Part shown: positions 54,931-64,000 of the stretch, one piece after another
How the letters are laid out: every line of letters starts with the position of its first letter
How positions within the stretch are numbered: position 1 is the stretch's first letter
Source of the DNA: Sphingomonas sp. SUN019
GTDB taxonomy: Bacteria; Pseudomonadota; Alphaproteobacteria; Sphingomonadales; Sphingomonadaceae
Assembly (NCBI RefSeq): GCF_024758705.1
Contig: NZ_CP096971.1
Location: 930,001 to 994,000 of the forward strand
Direction: 5' to 3'
DNA: 64,000 nt
Translations under genes and position numbers: made by a program
Notes under the pieces: model-generated
Seen by the model: the letters and a program-made list of their open reading frames with translations, nothing else
Database searches by the model: none
What the model was told of the DNA's origin: nothing

Positions 54931-56367
54931 GTGGCCAGCGCACGTGCCTCGTCCGAAGCAGGATCGGTCTTTACGCAGCGCGCGCATACGCTGATCATCG
55001 GCGCCGGTCCGTCGGGGCTGGCGGCCGCCTGGCGGCTGGCCGAGGCGGGTCTGGAACCGATCGTGTTCGAGCGATCGCCCTGCTCCGGCGGGATGATGCG
55101 ATCGATCAGGCGCGGCGAATTCGTCGTCGATCTCGGTCGCAAGGAACTCTATTCACGCATCCCCGAAGTCGACGCGTTGTGGCGCACGCTGCTGGGCGAC
55201 GACTATCGCGAATATCCGCACCGGGTGGGCAGTCTCTACGCCGGGCGCATCATCGAAATGTCGAGTTCGTTTCGCGGCGTGCGGCGCGGGATGCCGATCG
55301 CCTCCTTCCTGTCGGGCGGACTGGATCTTGGTCGCGCCTGGCTGCTCGCCGGTTTTCGAAAGCCGCGGAATTACGAGGAATATTGGCGCCAGCGCGCGGG
55401 TGCGAATTTCGCCCGCGCGCTGGCGCAAGGGTATTGGGAGAAGTTTCGCGGCCAGCAATGGTCCGACCTTCCCGTTCCGACGCTGCACGCGGATGGGCAA
55501 GCGGCCCGATCATATTCGTTTGCGGCCATCGCGGACGGCGTGAAGCTCGCCGCGCAGGGCGGCGCTTCACGCCAGCGCGGCTGGCGACACCCCGCGCGCG
55601 GTTCGGGCCAGATCTGCGAAGTGCTGATGGACCGCCTGACCGGCGCGGGCGGGGAAGTGCACTTCGATTCCGAAGTCGTCGGGATCGAAAGCGACGGCCG
55701 GCGTATAACCGGGATCGTGGTGCGGACCGGGGCCGAGCGCGTCTGGATCCCGGCAGCCAATCTGATCTCCAGCCTGCAGATCGAACAGCTCGTCGCGCTG
55801 CTGGGCGGCGCGACCGGGAACGCCCCGCCGCCGCGCCAGCGCACCGTCGTTCTGGCGTATCTGTTCCTGGATGAAGCGCCACGGTTCCCGCATGCCTGGC
55901 TCGAGGTCAACGACACGTCGCTGAACTGCGGCCGGATCACGAATTATGCGGCGTTCGGTGGCGACATGGTTCCGCCCGGCCGGACCGCGCTGTGCGTCGA
56001 GTTCTTCCTCGATTCCGACGATCTGCGTCTCGATCGGTCGGATGCGGAATGGATACGTCTGGCGATCGCGGAATGCGCCGGCAGTGCGTTGATCGACGCG
56101 ACGCATGTATCGGATACGATGTTGTTGCGGCTCGATCGCTGCAACGCCGCCGCCAGCTGGCGCGAGGCGCAGGAAGATGCGCGGTCGCAGATGCTGGAGC
56201 ACATCCGGCCGTACGCCAACCTGTATCACGTCAATCGTCCGGGCACCGACTGGGCGATGTTCGCGGGCCTGATGGCCGCGGAATCGGTCCTGTCGGACGA
56301 TCGGCGAAGTTTCGATCGGCGCGCCGATCCGACGCAAAGCTATTCCGCATCGAATCCGACGCCGTGA
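54931..56367 (+). CDS. FAD-dependent NAD(P)-binding oxidoreductase (UGM/protoporphyrinogen oxidase-like)
   Basis: 478-residue flavoprotein. The GTG start leads to HTLIIGAGPSGLAAAWRLAE, the dinucleotide-binding fold. CSGGMMRSIRRGEFVVDLG matches the amine-oxidase/galactopyranose mutase-type second motif. It also has RQRTVVLAYLFLDEAPRF and NLYHVNRPGTDWAMFAGLMA. Neighbours are a polysaccharide deacetylase and a glycosyltransferase, so a role in sugar nucleotide or glycan modification is more likely than haem synthesis. Substrate unknown. An upstream in-frame frame opens at about 54915 in another phase and is ignored. Confidence 0.83.
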   Translation: MASARASSEAGSVFTQRAHTLIIGAGPSGLAAAWRLAEAGLEPIVFERSPCSGGMMRSIRRGEFVVDLGRKELYSRIPEVDALWRTLLGDDYREYPHRVGSLYAGRIIEMSSSFRGVRRGMPIASFLSGGLDLGRAWLLAGFRKPRNYEEYWRQRAGANFARALAQGYWEKFRGQQWSDLPVPTLHADGQAARSYSFAAIADGVKLAAQGGASRQRGWRHPARGSGQICEVLMDRLTGAGGEVHFDSEVVGIESDGRRITGIVVRTGAERVWIPAANLISSLQIEQLVALLGGATGNAPPPRQRTVVLAYLFLDEAPRFPHAWLEVNDTSLNCGRITNYAAFGGDMVPPGRTALCVEFFLDSDDLRLDRSDAEWIRLAIAECAGSALIDATHVSDTMLLRLDRCNAAASWREAQEDARSQMLEHIRPYANLYHVNRPGTDWAMFAGLMAAESVLSDDRRSFDRRADPTQSYSASNPTP

Positions 56368-56531
56368 TGTAAGGATCCACGAGCGGACACCGGCGCATGG
56401 ATCGCATATCTCCGGTCGGACACGTTCAGACTCCCCGCCATTGCGCCGGACCGAACGGGACTTTAGTGATTAGCCGGTGGGCTATTCCGGGATCGGTAGA
56501 GCACCGCGACGCCTGGCGGGTGTGGTGTGAT

Positions 56532-57653
56532 ATGAAGATCGTGGTGATCGCCAGTCTTGCCTACTCGCTCACCAATTTCCGTGGTGCGCTGATCGCGCGG
56601 ATGGTGGCGGCGGGGCACCAGGTTCTGGCCTGCGCGCCCGATGAAGATGCGTCTGTCACCGCCGAACTTTCGGCGATGGGCGTGCGCTTTCGATCCTTCC
56701 CGTTGAGCAGGGCCAATCTCAATCCGTTCGAGGATGCTAGGACGCTGCTGGCGCTCGTTGGGATGCTGCGACGCGAACGTCCCGACGTCACGCTGGCCTA
56801 TACGCAAAAGCCGATCATCTATGCCGGGATCGCCCACCGCATCCTGCGCCGGGGACGGTTCTTCCCGATGGTCACCGGTCTCGGCTACGTCTTTTCCGAT
56901 CCCGGACGGCGTCCATGGTTGCGGCGCATGGTGGCGCAATTGTACCGGACGGCGGTGGCGAACGCGCCGACCGTCATCGCCTTCAACACCGACGACCGCG
57001 ACGATCTGCTGCGCAACGTGATCATCGACGATCGGCACAAGGTGGTGCTGGTGCCCGGGTCCGGCGTCGACATCGTCCGTTTTTCGCAACAGCCGGTGCC
57101 CGGCGGCGAAATGGTCTTTCTGCTGATCGCGCGCCTGCTGCACGACAAGGGATTGCGGGAGTTCGTCGCCGCGGCGGCGATCGTCCGCCGCCAATATCCC
57201 ACGGCGCGTTTTCAGTTGCTCGGACCGTTCGATCCCAACCCGGCGGCGATTTCGCCGACCGAGCTGGCGCAGTGGCGCGCCGATGGAATCATCGAATATC
57301 TCGGCGAGACCCGCGATGTCCGCCCGCATCTGGCGGCGTGTTCGGTCTTCGTCCTGCCCAGTTATCGTGAGGGTATTCCGCGCACGGTGCTGGAGGCGAT
57401 GGCGACCGGGCGCGCGATCGTCACCACCGACGCGCCGGGTTGCCGCGAAACCGTGGAGGACGGGGTGAACGGCGTCATCGTGCCGGTCCGCAACGTTCCG
57501 ATGCTCGCCGAGGCGATGGCGCAATTCTGCCGCGACCCCTCGCTTGCGGCAACGATGGGCGCCAGTTCGCGGGACATGGCGACGCGACGCTTCGCGGTCG
57601 AGAACGTGAACCGGATCTTGCTGAGGGCGATGGGGCTGGATTCGGACGCATAG
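56532..57653 (+). CDS. Glycosyltransferase family 4 protein
   Basis: 373-residue GT-B glycosyltransferase. The N-terminal acceptor domain starts MKIVVIASLAYSLTNFRGAL and has RRERPDVTLAYTQKPIIYAG, typical of the PglA/CapM-like subgroup. The C-terminal donor domain contains LLIARLLHDKGLREFVAAAA, FVLPSYREGIPRTVLEAMAT and TGRAIVTTDAPGCRETVEDG, the EX7E region. ATG 56532 is chosen because the upstream frame has no matching sequence. It most likely extends an exopolysaccharide or O-antigen repeat unit with an unknown sugar. It is convergent with cbbR. Confidence 0.88.
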   Translation: MKIVVIASLAYSLTNFRGALIARMVAAGHQVLACAPDEDASVTAELSAMGVRFRSFPLSRANLNPFEDARTLLALVGMLRRERPDVTLAYTQKPIIYAGIAHRILRRGRFFPMVTGLGYVFSDPGRRPWLRRMVAQLYRTAVANAPTVIAFNTDDRDDLLRNVIIDDRHKVVLVPGSGVDIVRFSQQPVPGGEMVFLLIARLLHDKGLREFVAAAAIVRRQYPTARFQLLGPFDPNPAAISPTELAQWRADGIIEYLGETRDVRPHLAACSVFVLPSYREGIPRTVLEAMATGRAIVTTDAPGCRETVEDGVNGVIVPVRNVPMLAEAMAQFCRDPSLAATMGASSRDMATRRFAVENVNRILLRAMGLDSDA

Positions 57654-57671
57654 CCGGCCGGCGGCAGCCGC

Positions 57672-58598
57672 TCAGTGTGCCGGCTGCACGACGGCGGGAA
57701 GGAATTCGCCGCCGCGGCGCGCGACGAAGCTGCGGAACGCCGCCATCGCCGGGGAAAGCGATCGATCGCTCCGGCTGACCGCGAACCACTGACGCCGCAC
57801 GGGCGTGTCGATCACGTCGAGGATGACGAGCCGGCCCAACTCCACTTCGGTCGCGATCGTGTGCGCCGAAATGAAACCGACGCCCAGCCCCGCCATCACC
57901 GCCTGCTTGATCGATTCGTTGGAGCCGAACTCAAGCCCCAGACTGTCGAGCCGGCCGGGCATGTCGCCGAAGAACAGTTCGAGCGAGGTGCGCGTGCCGG
58001 AGCCGGGCTCCCGCACCAGGAAAGTCTCCTCCGCGATCCGGCTCTTCGCGATACCGCTAGCCTGCGCCAGCGAATGGCCAGGCGGCGCGATAATGACGAG
58101 CGGATGTTCGCCGATCAGATAGGATTGCACCGCGACCTGCCGCGGCGGACGGCCCATCAGCGCGACGTCGACATTCTGTTCGGTGATCGCTGCGATCGTC
58201 GCGGCGCGATTGCCGATGATCAGGCGCACGTCGATGCCGGGAAACTCGGCCATGAACGCCGCGACCATGCTGGGCGCGAAATATTTGGCGGTCGAGACCG
58301 CACCCAGCCGCAGCGTCCCCTGCCCCGCGCCGCGCACCGCCGACAGTTCGTCGGCGAGCTGGCCGAGCCGCGATTCGATCGCCTGCGCCGCCGCGATCAT
58401 CACGCGGCCGGCGTCGGTGGCGCGGAGACCCTCCTTGGTTCGGGCGAACAACGATTGTCCGGCCTCTGTTTCGGCTGCCTGGACCTGCAAGGTAACGGCG
58501 GACGCGGTCAGGCCGAGTTCGCGCGCGGCAAGGTTGATCTTGCCGAGCCGGTTGACCGCGAGGATTGCGCGCAATTGCCGCAGGGTGACGCCACGCAT
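57672..58598 (-). CDS. cbbR: LysR-type regulator of the cbb operon (CbbR)
   Basis: 308-residue LysR-family protein. The helix-turn-helix lies at about 5-65 (LRQLRAILAVNRLGKINLAA, LGLTASAVTLQVQAAE). The effector domain (about 90-300) has LRLGAVSTAKYFAPSMVAAF and LVREPGSGTRTSLELFF, close to known CbbR. It is divergent from cbbF across 117 bp holding a good LysR-type site. It is expected to activate the cbb operon in response to metabolites such as RuBP or NADPH. Confidence 0.93.
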   Translation of the reverse strand: MRGVTLRQLRAILAVNRLGKINLAARELGLTASAVTLQVQAAETEAGQSLFARTKEGLRATDAGRVMIAAAQAIESRLGQLADELSAVRGAGQGTLRLGAVSTAKYFAPSMVAAFMAEFPGIDVRLIIGNRAATIAAITEQNVDVALMGRPPRQVAVQSYLIGEHPLVIIAPPGHSLAQASGIAKSRIAEETFLVREPGSGTRTSLELFFGDMPGRLDSLGLEFGSNESIKQAVMAGLGVGFISAHTIATEVELGRLVILDVIDTPVRRQWFAVSRSDRSLSPAMAAFRSFVARRGGEFLPAVVQPAH

Positions 58599-58625
58599 GG
58601 CATAGGATAAAATTATTTTAGGAAG

Positions 58626-58651
58626 TAAGTAAATAGATTGAACTTTACTTA
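58626..58651. promoter_or_regulatory. Candidate CbbR operator
   Basis: TAAGTAAA at 58626-58633 and TTTACTTA at 58644-58651 form a perfect 8-bp inverted repeat with a 10-bp centre. It lies in the AT-rich cbbR-cbbF gap, 64 bp before the cbbF ATG. The spacing suits a LysR-type dimer site (T-N11-A style). An overlapping AGTAAGTAA direct repeat extends it to the left. Confidence 0.65.
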
Positions 58652-58715
58652 GGTCGGTGCGACTGGCCTTCTGCTCTTATCGAGACGCCAAAATGGCGCG
58701 GATGGGAGAGCGGGC

Positions 58716-59765
58716 ATGACGGCGTACAGCCTCGACGCACACCTTGCGCGCCATGCCGCCTCGGGCGAGCCGAGCGCGGCGGAAGTCGCCGCCACCATCA
58801 CGCTTCTTGCCGAAACCGGACTGACGATCGCGGCGACAATCGCAGAAGGTCCGATCGGTGCGTCGCTGGCCGATCCGGTTGGTGCGGCGAACAGCGATGG
58901 TGACGAACAGCGCGGGCTCGATATCCTCGCCGACGAACGATTTCTCGGCGCGATGCGGCAGTCGCCCGTGGCGCTGTATGCGTCCGAGGAACTGGCCGAG
59001 CCGGTGCTGATCGACCGTGATCGAACGCTGGCGCTGGCGATCGATCCGCTCGATGGATCGTCGAACATCGACACCAATGTGTCGATCGGGACGATCTTCT
59101 CGATCCGCACGGTTACGGGCGATCCGGAAGCCGACCCCCTCGCCAGTTTCCTGCGTCCCGGTCGCGAACAGCTCGCCGCGGGGTTCCTGATCTACGGACC
59201 GCAGACCGCGCTGGTCCTGACGCTGGGAGCAGGCACGCACATCTTCATCCATTCGCGCGCCGAAGGCGGCTTCCGGCTCGCCAGTGCTGCAAAGGAAATC
59301 CCGTCCAAGACGCGCGAATTCGCGATCAATGCGTCGAACTACCGGCATTGGGATCAGGCCGTGCAGCTGTATTTCGACGATTGCATCAAGGGCGGGCACG
59401 GCCCGCGCGAAGGCGAGTTCAACATGCGCTGGCTCGCCTCGCTGGTGGCGGAAGCATATCGCATCCTGATCCGCGGCGGCGCGTTCCTGTATCCGGGCGA
59501 TCGGCGGCGCGGTTATGGCAAGGGGCGGCTGCGGCTGGTGTACGAAGCGCATCCGATCGCGATGCTGATCGAACAGGCCGGCGGGCTGGCCTTCAATCCG
59601 ATCGATCCGATCCTGGACGTCGCCGCGACCGAACTCCACCAGCGAACGCCGTTCGTGTTCGGATCGACCGCAGAGGTGTCGCGCATCGCGCGCTATCACA
59701 CGCTCCCCAGCCAGATGGCCGACCGCGCGCCGTTGTTCGGCAAGCGCGGGCTGCTGAGGGCCTGA
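58716..59765 (+). CDS. cbbF: Fructose-1,6-bisphosphatase class I (Calvin-cycle CbbF)
   Basis: Removes the C1 phosphate from fructose bisphosphate, and in Calvin-type enzymes may also act on sedoheptulose bisphosphate. The 349 residues contain LALAIDPLDGSSNIDTNVSI, the class I metal site, with GTIFSIRTVTGDPE after it. GGAFLYPGDRRRGYGKGRLR and YEAHPIAMLIEQAGGLA (C-terminal substrate loop) follow. First gene of the cbb operon, it is preceded by GGAGAG and shares one base with cbbP (TGATG). Confidence 0.94.
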   Translation: MTAYSLDAHLARHAASGEPSAAEVAATITLLAETGLTIAATIAEGPIGASLADPVGAANSDGDEQRGLDILADERFLGAMRQSPVALYASEELAEPVLIDRDRTLALAIDPLDGSSNIDTNVSIGTIFSIRTVTGDPEADPLASFLRPGREQLAAGFLIYGPQTALVLTLGAGTHIFIHSRAEGGFRLASAAKEIPSKTREFAINASNYRHWDQAVQLYFDDCIKGGHGPREGEFNMRWLASLVAEAYRILIRGGAFLYPGDRRRGYGKGRLRLVYEAHPIAMLIEQAGGLAFNPIDPILDVAATELHQRTPFVFGSTAEVSRIARYHTLPSQMADRAPLFGKRGLLRA

Positions 59766-60637
59766 TGTCCGCGCGCCACCCCATCATTTCGATCACCGGA
59801 TCGTCGGGCGCGGGCACGACGTCGGTCAAGCGCATTTTCGAACAGATCTTCCGCCGCGAGCATATCGAGGCCGCCTTCATCGAGGGCGACGCCTTCCACC
59901 GCTACAACCGCGCCGATATGGCCGCGAAGGTCGCCGAGGAGGAACGGCTCGGCAATCCCAATTTCACGCATTTCCATGCCGATGCGAACGAGCTCGAACG
60001 GCTGGAGACGATTTTCGCGGACTATGGCGCAACGGGCAAAGGGCAGACGCGGCAATACATCCACGATGCGGACGAGGCCGCGGCGCACGGACAGGACGCG
60101 GGCACCTTCACCGACTGGCGCGATTTCGGACCGAGCGACCTGCTGTTCTACGAAGGGCTGCACGGCTGCGCGGTGACCGAGGACGTCAACATCGCGCAGC
60201 ACGCCGACCTGAAGATCGGGGTCGTCCCCGTCATCAATTTGGAGTGGATTCAAAAGATCCACCGAGACCGCGCCACCCGCGGCTATTCCGCCGAAGCGGT
60301 GATGGATGTGATCCTGCGACGGATGCCCGATTACGTCCGCTACATCACGCCGCAATTCAGCCAGACGAACATCAATTTTCAGCGCGTGCCGATCGTCGAC
60401 ACGTCCAACCCGTTCATCGCGCGATGGATCCCGACCCCCGACGAATCGATGCTGGTCATCCGCTTCGCCAACCCGCGCGGGATCGATTTTCCCTATCTGC
60501 TGTCGATGGTGCCGCAGTCGTTCATGTCGCGCCCCAATTCGATCGTGATGCCCGGCAACAAGCTCGACATCGCGATGCAGCTGATCCTGACCCCGCTGAT
60601 CCTGCAGCTGGTCGACCGCCAGCGGCGGATGTCGTGA
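59765..60637 (+). CDS. cbbP: Phosphoribulokinase
   Basis: Phosphorylates ribulose-5-phosphate to RuBP, the second step unique to the Calvin cycle. The 290 residues are of the bacterial class I type. Walker A is SITGSSGAGTTSVKRIFEQI, the substrate region IEGDAFHRYNRADM, and FYEGLHGCAVTEDVNIAQHA holds Walker B-type residues. HRDRATRGYSAEAVMDVILR and PQFSQTNINFQRVP follow. The upstream in-frame extension overlaps cbbF in another frame and is not coding. Confidence 0.95.
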   Translation: MSARHPIISITGSSGAGTTSVKRIFEQIFRREHIEAAFIEGDAFHRYNRADMAAKVAEEERLGNPNFTHFHADANELERLETIFADYGATGKGQTRQYIHDADEAAAHGQDAGTFTDWRDFGPSDLLFYEGLHGCAVTEDVNIAQHADLKIGVVPVINLEWIQKIHRDRATRGYSAEAVMDVILRRMPDYVRYITPQFSQTNINFQRVPIVDTSNPFIARWIPTPDESMLVIRFANPRGIDFPYLLSMVPQSFMSRPNSIVMPGNKLDIAMQLILTPLILQLVDRQRRMS

Positions 60638-60648
60638 AGGAGAATTGA

Positions 60649-63195
<2,547 letters not shown>

Positions 63196-63206
63196 GGAGA
63201 GAGACG

Positions 63207-63629
63207 ATGCGCATCACGCAAGGCACCTTCTCGTTCCTGCCCGACCTGACCGACGATCAGATCACCGCGCAGGTGCAATATTGCCTCGATCACGGCTGGG
63301 CCGTGAACATCGAATATACCGACGACCCGCACCCGCGGAACACCTATTGGGAGATGTGGGGCATCCCGATGTTCGACGTGCCCGATGCGGCGGGGGTGAT
63401 GATGGCGCTGAAGGACTGCCGCACCGCCCACGCCGGATCGAACTACATCCGCATGTCGGCGTTCGACAGCACCTATGGCTGGGAATCGTTGCGGCTGTCG
63501 TTCATCACCGATCGTCCGGCGGAAGAACCCGGTTTCGCGCTGGAGCGGCAGGAGACCAGGGGAAGGCAGATCGCCTACACCACGCGTTCGTATGCGGCGT
63601 TGAAGCCCGAGGGCGAGCGGTATGCGTAA
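63207..63629 (+). CDS. cbbS: RuBisCO small subunit, red-type
   Basis: 140-residue small subunit that completes the L8S8 holoenzyme. It begins [20 protein letters not shown], has [20 protein letters not shown] in the body, and carries the long C-terminal beta-hairpin extension typical of red-type small subunits ([20 protein letters not shown]). ATG 63207 lies 11 bp after the cbbL stop with AAGGAGAG before it. A family A repeat separates it from cbbX. Confidence 0.97.
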   Translation: MRITQGTFSFLPDLTDDQITAQVQYCLDHGWAVNIEYTDDPHPRNTYWEMWGIPMFDVPDAAGVMMALKDCRTAHAGSNYIRMSAFDSTYGWESLRLSFITDRPAEEPGFALERQETRGRQIAYTTRSYAALKPEGERYA

Positions 63630-63632
63630 AAT

Positions 63633-63754
63633 CCTCCCCGGCACGGAGAGGTGGCGCGCGCAGCGTGACGGAGGGGGCTCTCAGCGACGCGCATCGTTAG
63701 TGGATAGCCCCCTCCACCATGCTTCGCATGGTCCCCGTCCCCGTCCCGGGGAGG
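63633..63754. repeat. Family A palindromic repeat (copy A6), cbbS-cbbX gap
   Basis: Outer arms are TCCTCCCCGGCACGGAGAGG on the left (one base changed) and CCCCGTCCCGGGGAGGA on the right. Inner arms are GGAGGGGGCT and AGCCCCCTCC. The right inner hairpin is ACCATGCTTCGCATGGT. Its end GGGGAGGATTT lies 4-8 bases before the cbbX ATG. It fills the gap and may weaken or punctuate transcription into cbbX. Confidence 0.88.
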
Positions 63755-63758
63755 ATTT

Positions 63759-64000
63759 ATGAACGACGCTATCGACCTCCGCCGCGATTACGCCGAGAGC
63801 GGGCTGGACGAGGAACTGGCACAGCTCGACCGCGAGCTCGTCGGACTCGCGCCGGTCAAACGGCGGATCCGGGAGATCGCCGCGTTGCTGCTGGTCGATC
63901 GCGCGCGCCAGAAACTCGGCATATCGACCGAAGCCCCGACCTTACACATGAGCTTCACCGGCAACCCCGGCACCGGCAAGACCACCGTCGCGCTGCGGAT
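63759..64000 (+). CDS. cbbX: Red-type RuBisCO activase CbbX (truncated by window end)
   Basis: AAA+ ATPase that pulls inhibitory sugar phosphates out of red-type RuBisCO by threading the large-subunit tail. Only about 80 residues are visible, starting [20 protein letters not shown], then [20 protein letters not shown] and Walker A in [16 protein letters not shown]. These match the CbbX N-terminus well. The ATG is preceded by GGGGAGGA from the repeat. The rest lies beyond the window. Confidence 0.92.
   Translation, partial: MNDAIDLRRDYAESGLDEELAQLDRELVGLAPVKRRIREIAALLLVDRARQKLGISTEAPTLHMSFTGNPGTGKTTVALR

Overview
The window is high-GC DNA that looks like a chromosomal segment of a sphingomonad-type alphaproteobacterium. 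The pointers are the tad/cpa pilus operon, the glyQ-glyS-ppdK block, the hrcA-grpE and rph-rdgB blocks, rplY-pth-ychF, and the style of the dispersed palindromic repeats. This placement is inference, because no 16S rRNA gene is present. The most distinctive trait is a red-type (form IC) RuBisCO operon at the right edge.

Layout. 1-6655: Tad/Flp pilus operon cpaB-cpaC-cpaD-cpaE-tadB-tadC; the ATPase gene cpaF/tadA is not in its usual slot. 6756-16612: a small membrane protein, ppdK, glyS and glyQ on the minus strand, then a TraB/GumN-like protein, ribosomal protein bL25, peptidyl-tRNA hydrolase and a 2OG-Fe(II) oxygenase-like protein. 16850-30265: a Q/R-rich repeat lipoprotein, ychF, two glutathione transferases, a nucleotide pyrophosphatase-like lipoprotein, a hybrid PAS histidine kinase, NAD+ synthetase, a MASE1-PAS-GGDEF cyclase and an SDR enzyme. 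30262-38011 (minus strand): FAD reductase, serine beta-lactamase-like protein, OmpA-type lipoprotein and its paralogue, DUF2490 protein, flippase, sulfotransferase. 38214-50401: aconitase, amino-acid permease, leucine-degradation genes (ivd, mccB, mccA) with a DUF559 nuclease-like gene between them, and a threonine synthase-like enzyme. 50183-53444: hrcA-grpE and rph-rdgB. 53595-57653: tRNA-Gly(CCC) and three polysaccharide-type genes. 57672-64000: cbbR, divergent from cbbF-cbbP-cbbA-cbbL-cbbS-cbbX (the last cut by the window edge).

The cbb genes form a working core of the Calvin cycle: phosphoribulokinase, red-type RuBisCO with its CbbX activase, aldolase and FBPase, under a CbbR regulator. 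The order is that of the Rhodobacter cbb-I operon. Transketolase, phosphoglycerate kinase and phosphoglycolate phosphatase are not seen before the edge.

The most unusual structure is a family of about 120-bp palindromic repeats with ends resembling TCCTCCCCGG...CCGGGGAGGA. I find six copies plus one relaxed variant. They contain nested hairpins whose stems differ between copies but stay paired. One copy is translated in frame inside glyS, and a second, unrelated repeat family is also inserted in frame in the same gene. Several copies end in GGGGAGGA just before a start codon and seem to supply the Shine-Dalgarno sequence (glyS, mccB, cbbX, and pth for the variant). One copy is split and carries a DUF559 gene between its two arms, with both protein termini encoded by repeat sequence. 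A separate 267-bp MITE-like palindromic element lies at 31510-31776.
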